A stretch of DNA of 64,000 nucleotides from Capitella teleta (taxonomy: Eukaryota; Annelida; Polychaeta; Capitellidae), in contig KB301444.1 in the NCBI GenBank assembly GCA_000328365.1, positions 1,167 through 65,166 of the forward strand, read 5' to 3'. The translations under genes and the position numbers were made by a program. Every line of letters starts with the position of its first letter. Within the stretch, counting starts at the first letter, position 1. This document shows, in pieces, positions 24,016-38,089 of this stretch. The notes beneath the pieces were generated by a model that was not told the origin of the DNA, made no database searches, and saw nothing but the letters and a program-made list of their open reading frames with translations.

Positions 24016-24605
24016 ACTGTTCGCATGCACTGTGCTAGCAATCTGTAATCAAATCTCATGACGTATCCAAAAATTTTGGGATTAAATTATATGCCACTGA
24101 TCATTTTGTGTTAGTTCCTTCGACCAGTGCACGGTTTCTAAGAAAATGAATGTGACCCTCCACCGCCAAAGCAGTGAGAAGTCAGAGGAATAAGAATGAT
24201 GAGTTGTGGCTGCGAGGCTTTTAGAATATTCAGTGCAAAAATTATCAAAATATCTCAATTGATTTCAAAGTACACAGCAAATTGTTGGCAAAAAAAAAAA
24301 AAGGAAAAATCTCTGCCAAGAAAATTCAGCGTGTTCTAAAACAAAAAATAGACTGTTCTATCAAATACCATGAATTTTAGATCAAATGAGGTGTAAGTAG
24401 CCGGATCAGAATAGAAAGTAAAAACCTTTTTCGCCGTGCTACGAATTTGCTTTGCGTCTCATCACATCTTTCATGGTGGAAGTTCACAAATATTATCAAG
24501 ATAATCTAACTGTATCACGGAAAAAATGAAACATAAATATGAAATACTAAATGCTGTACAAGAACATTTATATTTAAGCCAAAAAATGAAATCATGAAGT
24601 GGGAA
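24016..24605. other. Tail-to-tail interval before COPS4
   Basis: Non-coding 3' flank. ATTAAA near 24083 may end the Pro/Cys-rich transcript. I saw no canonical signal for COPS4 on the minus strand within this stretch. An A-rich run lies at 24291-24306. Confidence 0.45.
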
Positions 24606-28108
<3,503 letters not shown>

Positions 28109-28401
28109 TGTTGTGATCAAACTGATAGCGCCGTCTAACGGAGTTTGGTGTCAATATATGTACAAAGTTAATGAAATCAAAGTCATTATGGATGTTATGT
28201 ATCAAAATGTTCTGCTGAAAATTTTTAACACCGCCCAACGATATAAGTGGGCATTTTTCGAACAACAATAGCTTAAAAATTAAAAAAATGCATAAGTAAG
28301 TATGACCCGGAAGCTATTTACCAAGCAGACGATTATTGGTTTCATTATGGCAACTAAATAGTGTATTAAACGAGTGTTCTTCTTTAACGAGTATTAGGGG
28401 T
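28109..28401. other. COPS4 5' flank
   Basis: Presumed promoter side of COPS4. It contains ACGGAGTTTGGTGTCAATAT-like text but no TATA box or known motif that I would defend. The transcript start is not visible from sequence alone. Confidence 0.35.
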
Positions 28402-28655
28402 GTGTTTTTCTTCTCGAACCGAACTGTGGTTCAGGTCACTGGTTAGGACCAAGTCTCGGTCACGGATGATGAGCATGGGAGATGGGATCTCGCTTGTCTT
28501 ACAGTGGAGTTTGTATGCTACAACATTGTTGTCAAGATAACCATAACCAAGTCTCGTGTTGTTTGAGAGGAACCAAGAGTCCGGTTACGCAACTACAGCG
28601 GGATTCGGTCCTAACCAGTAACCTGAACCAGATTTCGGTTCGAGAAGAAAAACAC
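28402..28655. mobile_element. Short element with ~49-bp terminal inverted repeats
   Basis: The left arm 28402-28450 begins GTGTTTTTCTTCTCGAACCG. The right arm 28607-28655 is its reverse complement with only a few differences. The arms enclose about 156 bp with no coding frame. No clear flanking duplication is visible, so the family is undecided (foldback or MITE). Long, nearly perfect arms suggest a young or conversion-maintained element. Confidence 0.75.
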
Positions 28656-30664
28656 GGTCCAGGGGTCTGCAAACTTCTCCGACAAAGTGCAAACTCGAAA
28701 ACCATGAAAATAATCGAGAGCCACACAAAGCTATAGATGATTTAATTTAATAACTTCATTGTCAAAATATCCGATAAATTGCACATGCACATACATTTCA
28801 TCTCTGTTGGCGAAAAAGATGAAATTATCTATTGTCAGCAATGACATCAGGTTCACATTCACAGCAGGCTCCGCAGATGAAGATGTAGGCAATGCTCACA
28901 ACAATATGAGTGGCAGGCAAACAATGCTGCAATAACCTTCATTGATGTGACATACATTGGGAACCTGTCAGTAGCATACATGTATATGTTGTTCTAGAGG
29001 AAGCATGATTGCACAGCACCACAATATGCAGAGATGAGAGAGAGAGAATGCTGGAATGATCAGCAGAACTTGAGACTGGAATAGAACATGATGGAGAGTG
29101 GAGAGGAATAGAGAAATGCAAAGTCATGCAGATAACCTTTCACCCTTTCAATTATGACACCAGGCTTACCTAATGTCAGCTGACCTCAGTGAACTGGGTC
29201 TTACACATTAGGGGTTATCACAGGCTCACAACATTCTTGGCTTTTTTGAAGATGCACTCCAGTGTGAACGAGTTGATCAGTTGTTTAATGACCAATAACA
29301 CACCGAAGGTGACTGCTATCTTAAATAAAAAGAGCATGCATGGGAGTAGTATGACTACAGTGCCTTCATCCTTGTTCACTGCTGTGGGGGCTTCCCTGAA
29401 GTAACTATTGTCAACATTTACATACTGTTGGACAGTGAACCTTTGATGTAGTTCTTGCATAGATTTTATTCCATCATTAATTGATTATTTCATTCAAAAA
29501 TGCGATCCAATTGCAGTTTAAATTGTGTTGTCTCTGGTTAAGCAATTTGAATAGCCGGTTATCATATCCTCAATGTAACCACTTTCAGCAATCTAATCTG
29601 GAACCATTACCTAAATTCATATAACCATGAACAATTTATATTTTCTGATACAATAAATGAACTAATATCAATAATTAATTATATAATTCCCATGTTAAAC
29701 CTTAAGGAGAAAACATTTTTCGTTATATCTTTACCCTATAAATTATTATGCATTGTATTTTTTTTTTTCACTATTCTATTGTGTTCTGTATTCTTTGTCA
29801 CATTCTTGTACATGTTTTGTACAAAATAAAGGATTATTATATTATTATACAGCCTATTCATGGACAGCCATTCACACTAAAGTGTTGAGTCTATTATTAG
29901 TGATTATGACCCATTATATTTCACAGATTCTGCTACTAGAGCGTACATACGTCACCACAGTACATGAACTAGACGATAAGCGTTCACGGCTAAAGTTATA
30001 TGACCTTAAATTAGCTCAAGGCTTATGCATATCAATGTTTTGGGAATGTGGTTTCTTTCTCAGGGTTCTGTTCCAGTTTGTGGCAGAAGCGACTTGCGGG
30101 AACTCTTATTCCAGAGTTCTTGCAATTTCCGAACTCCCTGTATCCCAAATAACAGTCTCCAATCATGAAAACATAAATCAATATCTTGAACAATACTCGA
30201 GAAAGAATTATGTCTGTGTGTCTGGAATTCAGATTGATTTGTGTCTTCCTGCAGATAAAGAGGAGGAAATGGAAAATAGACCAACTCTTTTGGTCTGCTA
30301 GAGTGCAGAAACAGAAGAGTGTCATTCGAAGCTGTTGGTCACCAGATGGTTTGATCATTGCCAAGGATCTGGATGGGAAAACCTCCCTTTTTTTAAGAAT
30401 AAGGATGATATCGATTGAATTATTTCCGGATCTATAAATTCCCCAACCACCATGATCACTTCAATCACATATGCTGCTTCTTCAGCTTCATCAAAACAAT
30501 AACGTTGTTTTCTTCCTTTCCCTTTTCTTTTTCTCATTGTTGTTCTTCTGTTCATCTTTTGTTACACTACAAATCACCATACCATGCTCAACAAGCCTCT
30601 GCACCCAATACACCTCAAGTCCTCTGTATGAATTACCTTTCAATCAAATTTATAACTATCTGAT

Positions 30665-30665
<1 letters not shown>
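28656..30665. other. Intergenic DNA, mostly unassigned
   Basis: AT-rich DNA with several overlapping open frames on both strands (for example 29753-30301 plus and 30032-30364 minus) and no family match. A LINE-like 3' terminus may lie at about 29750-29850, where a T-run is followed by AATAAAGGATTATTATATTATTAT. Nothing else can be supported. Confidence 0.4.

Positions 30666-30756
<91 letters not shown>
30666..30756. repeat. (AAT)n microsatellite
   Basis: About 30 uninterrupted AAT/TAA units. It sits exactly at the 3' end of the minus-strand LINE that follows, so it is probably the element's own (ATT)n tail, expanded. Confidence 0.95.
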
Positions 30757-30758
<2 letters not shown>

Positions 30759-32175
30759 TTATTTTATATAGCAATCATAAAATTCACAAAAGTCTCTGAC
30801 ACGCTGTACAGAAATATTAAAACCAATTATAAAGTATACAATGTAAAATGCATAAATAAATAAAACAGTCAGTGAAAATAGTATGAGCAAAATAACAAAG
30901 TTTTTAGCTTACGTTTAAAAATGGCAATTTCAGTTTCAAAACGTAGGTCATCTGGTAGAGAGTTCCATAAAATGGGGCCATAAACATTAAAAGAACGTTG
31001 ATGTATATTGGTATTAAAGCATGGCACAGATATAAGGTTGAGATTTGAAGACCGAAGTGATCTACTCGGCCTGTAAAGTGAAATCAGATTGTATAAATAA
31101 AATGGAGCCAAGTGATGTATACATTTAAAGACAAGAAGTGCAATTTTAAAATCGATTTGTTTACACAGAGGTAGACAATGCAGGTGTTTAAAAACGGGTG
31201 TAATGTGATCAAATTTCTTGGTTCGAGTGACAATACGTGCTGCAATGTTCATGATACGTTGCAATTATAAATAATAATAATAATATATATAATAATGAAG
31301 ATAATAATGAAGCAGGAGGCCAGCAAGCAGAGCATTACCATAGTCCAAACGCGAAGTTATAAAAGCGTGCACTAAAAGCAATGCTGCATCTTGGCTGATG
31401 TAATTGCGAATGCGACCGATGTTGTACAGATGGAAGCGAGCAGTCTTGCATATTTGGTTTACGTGTTGAGTCATTGATGCGTGCGAGTCCATGGTGACAC
31501 CGATGGTGAGGTATGAGATGAACCAATCAAGCGCTGTTCCACAAATACCAATACTTCTAATGATGCCGATGATGAGTTCATGGTCAACCGTGTCAAATGC
31601 AGCTGAGAGATCCAACAAAACAAGGAGCACCGCCTTCCTCTCCCCCAAAACACAAATAATGTCATTTTGTACTAGTACAAGGGCTGTTTCGGTACTGTGG
31701 TGGCGATGATAAGCTGATTGATGAGGTTCATCCAGGTTGTTTTGAGAGATGTACAGCTGCAGGCAAGATGCTATTGCTTTTTCTATTATTTTTGACACAA
31801 ATGGGAGGTTTGACACGGGTCTATAGTTCTTCAGTATATCCTTATCCAAACTGGGCTTCTTCAACAACGGAACAACTTGAGCAATCTTATATGCATCGGG
31901 CATTTTTCCTTCCAGCAGAGATCCGTTGACGATAGAGAGAAGTAGAGGGAGCAGAGGATCCAGGATATTTCGGAGTAGATCCGTGGGCACAGGATCCAGG
32001 CCACAAGATTTCACTGCAGACGACTGAATCAGTTGCACAAGTTCATTCTCAGTCACAGGTTCCCATGATTGAAGAGTGGACTCTGTTGATGGTTCTGGAT
32101 CACGGATTTGAGAGCAATCAAAGCTGGATCGGATGACGTCGACTTTATTAAAGAGAAAGTCATTGAATATTGTGG
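30757..32175 (-). mobile_element. CR1/L2-like LINE, 5'-truncated and internally deleted
   Basis: On the minus strand the frame runs FNDFLFNKVDVIRSSFDCSQ (from about 32175), then the reverse-transcriptase start: SCGLDPVPTDLL, LKNYRPVSNLPFVSKIIEKA, HQSAYHRHHSTETALVLV and LLDLSAAFDTVDHELI. It then jumps from FISYLT straight to VTMDSHASMTQHVNQICKTA, so the VPQGSVLGP and YADD catalytic blocks are missing (inferred deletion near 31505). The C-terminal tail continues as RIVTRTKKFDHITPVFKHLH, YRPSRSLRSSN and FNVYGPILWNSLP. A short AAT insertion lies near 31270-31290. The copy cannot be active because the catalytic core is absent. The sequence style matches L2/CR1-group elements. Confidence 0.88.
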
Positions 32176-32573
32176 GTGATTATACTTTATAGACGGTCAT
32201 TCAAAATTTGATTGAAACTACGGATTGCACACTTTTGAACATTCATTCACTCAGTGTGATGTCCTTTCATGTTTTTAATGTTGAAGATGATTTTGACTCA
32301 GACTTAAGTTTTTGCAACTAAATTGCAAGTAATCGTATGCTCTAAGTGATATTCCAAAAGATCCACTCGCTTCTCCACTCGATTGTTCTGCTCCTGAACC
32401 AGGGCTTTCCGCAGGCCGTTTTAGCATAGCGGGGCCGCAAGCGTGAATTGCTTGACACTGTGAAGCGCAAGCGTGAAATGCCACCGCAACGTACGATCGG
32501 CAAGGAAAGCGGCGGGAAATTCTTCGTGCCTGCTCGAAGTTCGTGAAAATTCGCCGAGTATTCCCAATGTTAA

Positions 32574-33278
32574 AGGGATGGAGAACTGAATTTTAAGTGA
32601 TGTTCTATTGACTCATAGCACCAATTGATAGCATTCCGTGTCAAAAACACCATGCCTGGATGCAAGCGTAAGGAAATAATGCATTCCAAATATCGGGGTT
32701 AGCATCGGGCCTATGGGAGAATGGCTTCCATTGCGAAGTATAGGAGGCAAACGTCAGCTGATGGCTTGGTTTGGCTGAGGGCTGATTGGTCCCGTTCCCC
32801 TCGTGAAGCTATCGATTTCAGCCAATCAGAGCAGATCATCTTCGCCATAAAAGGACATCTCTGTTGTTTACGAAACGAAAGCGCATGCGTGGTGCACTCT
32901 GGCTGACCTTTTTACTGTTTCAGGATGAGAAACATGGTAGGTGTCCTAGAAAATCGCTTGTTAAAATTAGAAAAATAGCAAAAAATATATTTTTTTTTGC
33001 GCCTGACTGGTGGCAAAATGATTATTCTATCTATTTCCGAAAAGAAAATAAAAAAATATCCTGGGGTTTAGTTGCAGGACACGCTGATATGACGAGGCCC
33101 ATTGTAAAAGATGGGGAACTCGGTGTTTCATCACAGCTGCTGACGTCACGCCTAATTAGCAATACATCTCCCGCGAAATCGTTAGGGATGATATTCCTTG
33201 TGTTGGCCAGGCATAGGAATAATTTTTGGTGCATCAAATAACGACTCAAAGTCCATTTTTAACCAGTTCTCCCTCCCT
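32574..33278. mobile_element. TTAA-flanked piggyBac-like MITE, copy 2 (705 bp)
   Basis: Same length and orientation as the copy at 16975-17679. The ends are AGGGATGGAGAACT and the inverted AGGGAGGGAGAACT, with TTAA on both sides (32570-32573 and 33279-33282). By hand I count roughly 35 substitutions between the copies and no length difference overall. It sits inside the hAT-like element 32400-35113. Confidence 0.88.
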
Positions 33279-33660
33279 TTAACAGACAGTGCAAAGCTGC
33301 TTCTCAGAGTAGTCTGCGCATGTAGGCCATCACTCCATTTACTTGCGGCCATACAGAACACTGCAAACCGTGTCAATGGCATATTTTACGCTTGCCGCTT
33401 GCTAATACTTAGCTGGGTGTTTATGCCAATTGTTTTTCTTTAGAGAAATTTTGCAGAGTTCATTTTTCAATGATCATTGATGATGTCGGGCACAAAGCTT
33501 TGCGCTAAAATTCCCTCGAAGACGACATCTTGTCAAACAATTATCGGATTTTTTTAAGAAACGGGCACGGGTTGAGTTATTTGAAATGATAGTTATAATG
33601 ATGATAGTTATATAATGATAGGCTCGACACCGGAGACTGTCTCTTAGTTACTTACATGCA

Positions 33661-33663
<3 letters not shown>

Positions 33664-33732
<69 letters not shown>

Positions 33733-33771
33733 TATATTATATTATATTATATATATTATATTATATTATAT
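33664..33771. repeat. (TA)n / (ATT)-type AT satellite
   Basis: About 60 bases of pure TA are followed by ATATTATATT-type imperfect units. It lies within the hAT-like element. Confidence 0.95.
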
Positions 33772-34084
33772 AGTGTGAGAGTGTGTTATTTTTCTCTGTT
33801 TTGCTCCCCCCCCCTGCTAGTGTGTATTGCAGGAGCAATACATACTTCATTCAGTGATCTCTCAAACTGTGCCAGACATCTGTTGATTTTATTTTATTAT
33901 TTGAATTTATTTCCCTAGACCTGGCTATGCTGGTCACTCACTGGTCATGTTGTGTTTTATGTAGTTCCTTTTTTTTCTAGTTTATACCTTCCATTGTCTA
34001 CTTACCTGATATGGCTGAGGCAGGATTAAAATTTTGTGCACACGTCTCTCTTGCATCTTTATCATTCCAATATATCTAAGAATA

Positions 34085-34966
34085 CAGTAAAAGCTCGTTA
34101 CAAAGACATGTTTGGTTCCAGGCAAATCGGTCGTTTTAACGAATTTGTCATTGTAATGAATTTGGTCCATAACCCACCGACTGACCGTCATGATGGTCAC
34201 CCCATAATGCCTATTGGTTTACTGTATGTAGTGTTACCTAGCATGCATACTGTGTTGTAACAAGGAAGAACAATTTTATGGATTTGAAGGATAGTTTAGG
34301 TCTTATATTTTTATTTCTTGAAGAAATCAAACATTATTCTTTCATAAGCAAAAGCTGTGAATTCACACCTCGAGCGCTCGCTCTGTCGCCGGAGTTCATT
34401 GAATATTCATAGAGTATTTTTCCGATCATCGGCAACGATCAAAGGACTTTTTATTTTTTGTAATCAAAACAAACAATAACGCTTTGAAAGACGACAAAGG
34501 CGACTGCTACCTATCCGTTGCTTTAATTGAGCGGGAGATGTGCATTTCACTCTCTGTGTTCAGCGTCAGCGTTCACAGCTTTAATCCTTTCATCTGAGCT
34601 GTTTACCAACAAACCATTGAATTGAATCTTTGATATTTTTACCAGGACTTAGATAAACATTGCAACAATAACATGCCGACAACATCAGAAATTTAATTTA
34701 TGTGAGTCGTTCGTCGTGGGTCAGTGAACATCGGAGACAATCGCGTGTCATTGAACATGAGCGACCTCAAGGCGATGGCCTGTCGTTGTAATGAGCTAGA
34801 TTTCAATGTTAAAGGCACATTTGTTTAGCGTTTTGCCTGTCAGTGTCGGAACAGTGAATTTTGTCAGTGTATCGGGCTTTTAACATTGTGGCAGATTGGT
34901 TTTGACCAAAAAGCTGTCAATAAGTGAATTTGTCAGTGTAATGAGTGTCGTAATGAGCTTTTACAG
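34085..34966. mobile_element. pogo/Tigger-like MITE (TA-flanked)
   Basis: It begins CAGTAAAAGCTCGTTAC and ends GTAATGAGCTTTTACAG, with TA on each side (34083-34084 and 34967-34968). Inner repeats of GAATTTGTCA(T/G)TGTAATGA occur near both ends. The CAGTA(A)AA...CGTTA end and TA target fit the pogo/Tigger branch of Tc1-mariner. No transposase frame is visible in 882 bp. It is nested in the 32400-35113 element. Confidence 0.82.
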
Positions 34967-35235
34967 TACATCAATACTCAATGGTTTATAATATTAGTTG
35001 CATAAATTCAGCATTAATCATTTTTGGTGGGATTTGTGTCGCGTTATCCGTTTGTCCTGCTTAGCTTCCTAAGTACCACCACAAGCCTGAAAAAAATCCT
35101 GCGGAAGGCCCTGTCCTGAACATTGTTTAACCCAGCAACCAATTAAATGAAAGACTGTAAGAATTTTCGACTACAATTGATTTGCTTTGTTCAATTAACT
35201 TGTTAAGCGTTAAACAAACAGGGAGGCGCCATTTG

Positions 35236-36318
35236 TTGTGAAACCCCGCTAACTCGAATTTGAAGGGACCAGCAAAAACACTTTGACGAAGAGGGTTTTC
35301 GACGAATCGGGGTTTTCGAATTCTCAACATTTTGGTAACGTTATGATCTATGAGATGATGTTATGATAGCGTATTGATCTCAAATTACGTTATGATAGTG
35401 TACTGACCTACCCTTGAACACTTTGAAGCCACCAACACATGAAAAAAAAGAAAAAAATTAAAATGATTTGTTTGCGGTATTCACACAACCTCGCTCGCTT
35501 CCTGTCATCTCCACTCTCTCTGTAATGCGCTTGAATCTTCTCAGAACTTTTGATCCAAGTTGACAGGATGCTTGGTGGGAATCCAAACTTATTGCCGATG
35601 GCCTTTTTCTTCTCTCTATTTTCAGCTTCGCTGATCGTCGGAAACTTGGTCTCCAGGGTTACACGCGTGATCTTTCGTTTAGTCATTCATCGACAGAATA
35701 ATTAATTTGTTGTGACGAATGATTGGGTTTATACTGATGGGCAGAGTTTGTTTGTTATTGATGTTTCCTGCCTATTCAACATCTGAGGCTATACCGCTTT
35801 CTGTAAATGTCTTCATCAAAGACGCCATCATATGTTTTACTCCGATCGAAAATCCACTGCATGCTCTCTCTCTTCTTTTGTTAATCAAGCATCGTGAACA
35901 AAAGAACGCTTGCTGCTAATTGAACCTTTAAACATGGCGGCTGCTTTACGATGCGGTCGATTACGCAATGAAAAGACGGAGACGGAGACGCTGACTTCTG
36001 AACAATGCGAGAGGTGACAAGCGAGTCGAACTCTGTTTGTAAACGATTGTCCAAAACAGTAAACAGAGTTGCGTTAATTACAATTAGCAAAAGGGTTCTT
36101 TGATTTACAAAAAAACTACGTACAACAAATACGATTCGATTTTGCGACATTTGTGACATTTTGCAACATTTTACGATTCGGTTTTTTGACAAAGCAGGGT
36201 TCGAGGAATCCGAGCAATCTGTAATGCTAAAGTATAGGGGAGTTGTCGGGTCTTTGAAAACACTTTGACGAAGAGGGGTCTTCGAGTTATGCGTTTTCGA
36301 GTTAGCGGGGTTTTACTG
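35236..36318 (-). mobile_element. pogo/Tigger derivative retaining the transposase DNA-binding head
   Basis: The right end reads GAGTTAGCGGGGTTTTACTG then TA; the left end reads AAACCCCGCTAACTCGAA with a degraded outer tip. These are inverted Tigger-type ends. The subterminal phrase AACACTTTGACGAAGAGGG is also present at both ends. The minus-strand frame 35408-35686 starts MTKRKITRVTLETKFPTISE and includes KKKAIGNKFGFPPSILSTWI, the helix-turn-helix of the CENP-B/pogo N-terminal domain. The DDE catalytic part is missing, so this is an internally deleted copy. It could survive as a DNA-binding fragment or be simple debris; nothing here shows expression. Confidence 0.8.
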
Positions 36319-36415
36319 TAGATAGAATAATCATTTTGCCGCCAATCAGGCTCGAAAAACAAAATATTTTTTGCTATTTTTCTTATTTTAACAAGTGATT
36401 TTTTAGGACACCTAT
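36319..36415 (-). mobile_element. Fragment of the TTAA MITE between two other elements
   Basis: On the minus strand this matches the middle of the 705-bp TTAA element: GGTGTCCTAAAAAATC, then CTTGTTAAAATAAGAAAAAT, then TGGCGGCAAAATGATTATTC. It stops exactly at the TA that borders the pogo-type end at 36318. The other side runs directly into gypsy-type coding sequence. It therefore marks a junction of three mobile elements. Confidence 0.78.
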
Positions 36416-37560
36416 GTACACGAATACATCTTGTATCCCATGAAGCACTGCATCCATCATACGTTGGAATGTCTGACCAGTGTTTCGAAGACCAAATGGC
36501 ATCCGTACGAATTCCCATAGACCAAAGGGGGTCGTTATGGCTGTTTTTGGTATGTCCTGTTCACTCACGGGTATCTGATGGTATCCGCGAACTAAATCCA
36601 AGGAACTGAAGATTGTCGCGCCATGCAGGTTACCCACAAAATCTTGCACATGTGGTACTGGATAGTGATCGGGTGTAGATACCGTGTTACGGCGAAGATA
36701 GTCGTCACTCCCCATTCGGTTTCCGCACCATGTGTAGTGCTGACGACCAACAACTTCTAGAGGGTCTGACGATGCCGAGCGCCAAAAGATGATCAAACTC
36801 CGCTTTTGCTGCGCGAAGCTTGGTTGCTTCGAGGCAGCGAGGGCGTGCCCAGATCGGGAGGCCAGTTGTTGGTATGTGATGCTCTATTCCGTGCTGGGGT
36901 TTCGAGAGCGCGAAATTAGGTTGAGTGAGTTTTTGGAAACGCCGCAAAAGTTGACTGTAGATATCATCAGGATGCGTCACCACAGAGATTCCCTGCTGCG
37001 ACTTGTGCGGTGATACGTCGACGAAACAGGCCGTAGTCGTCAAATCCTCAGGGTTTATCAGTCGTCGCTGATGAATATCCACCAACAGTTCATGTTTCAA
37101 AAGGAAGTCTGCGCGGAGCAAATGTCTTTTCACGTCCGCGAGCACAGAATCTCCGCGATATCTGCGACCACCAAAACATACAATACGTGACACGGTGCCA
37201 TAAGATTTGATGCTTGACCCATTTGCAGCCTGCAACTGGGGGCTTTTGTTCCTTTTGCTCCAAGACATGCATGCCCGATCAGAATCCGTTGCCGGTACCA
37301 CAGACACCTGTGCACCGGTATCGATGAGGAAATTATCCTGCGAGAGCGAGTCCTTCAGACACAAAAGCGGCGAGGAGGATGAAAGGGGGACCACGCTCAA
37401 CACTAAGAGCGGCGCCCCCCACATCGGGGTCACCACTTGTGGTGAGCAGAAATCACTCTGAGACGAATTGCCACTAATGAATCTTTATTCTAAAAGCTCC
37501 CGTCTTTTATGTGGAGAGATAAGTAGTTACAGAGCTAATAATATATCATGAGCATATCAC
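36416..37560 (-). mobile_element. Ty3/gypsy LTR retrotransposon fossil (fragment)
   Basis: On the minus strand two parts of a pol-type region are recognisable: an aspartic-protease-like segment with FLIDTGAQVSVVPATD, and the first part of a reverse transcriptase with HYPVPHVQDF, FSSLDLVRGYHQIPV and ITTPFGLWEFVRMPFGLRN. Upstream (37440-37560) there is an LTR-like end with an AATAAAG and a CACCACAAGTGGTGACCCCG stretch that resembles a tRNA primer-binding border. The copy is incomplete and broken and cannot be a working element. It has been invaded by or joined to a DNA-transposon fragment at 36415. The good preservation of pol motifs suggests moderate rather than ancient age. Confidence 0.85.
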
Positions 37561-38089
37561 GTCTCTGCCATATCATTTTATTTATTTATTTTTTACTTCA
37601 AACTTATGAATCGTGAAATTCAGAAAGAAATAAACTGTTCAAACGCGGTGTAAAATAAAATATAAATAAAATGATAAGAAGTTGATTTGTTAAGATATGT
37701 CATTAAAAGCTTTTCAGAAAAAGTGTGATATGAAGTAGTTAAAAAATTTAGTTTACATGAAGCTATGATAATACAGTAATACAATTTTTTCAAGTCTTTT
37801 GAAGTCCATGCAAAAAAAATAGCCAGACATTCCTTGTAAAAAGGAATACAAATCAACCCCCAATGGGTCAAACATCACTCATCACTCAAACCCTATCAAA
37901 ATCAACCTTCTTGATTTTCTGTGGCCTCTGACTCACAATATTTCCTTGATGTCTCTGATACACTACTCACTTCCTGCCCCAAAGAAACGTGATTGTTCAC
38001 CACGATCTGTGAATGGTATCTACGATAACATGACTTGACTTAACTTGCTGGGTTTAAATAGTGAGCAAAGCTCTTTTTGAATCTTGGTT
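37561..38089. other. Unassigned DNA between LTR and LINE fossils
   Basis: AT-rich sequence with no protein match that I recognise. It could be further retroelement debris because it lies between two minus-strand retroelement remnants, but I see no defining motif. Confidence 0.35.

Larger units (their letters stand above)
32400..35113. mobile_element. hAT-like element carrying nested insertions
   Basis: The left end CAGGGCTTTCCGCAGG and right end CCTGCGGAAGGCCCTG are inverted repeats with one mismatch. A perfect 8-bp duplication, TCCTGAAC, flanks them (32392-32399 and 35114-35121). Inside lie a TTAA element (32574-33278), a TA satellite (33664-33771) and a pogo-like element (34085-34966). Subtracting the two inserts leaves roughly 1.1 kb of hAT-type body without a transposase-like frame. 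The nesting shows the hAT insertion is the oldest of the three events. Confidence 0.87.

Noticed and set aside
29753-30301. 182-codon open frame on the plus strand
   Set aside because: Both strands are open over the same bases, the composition follows AT-rich DNA, and there is no motif, splice context or family match.
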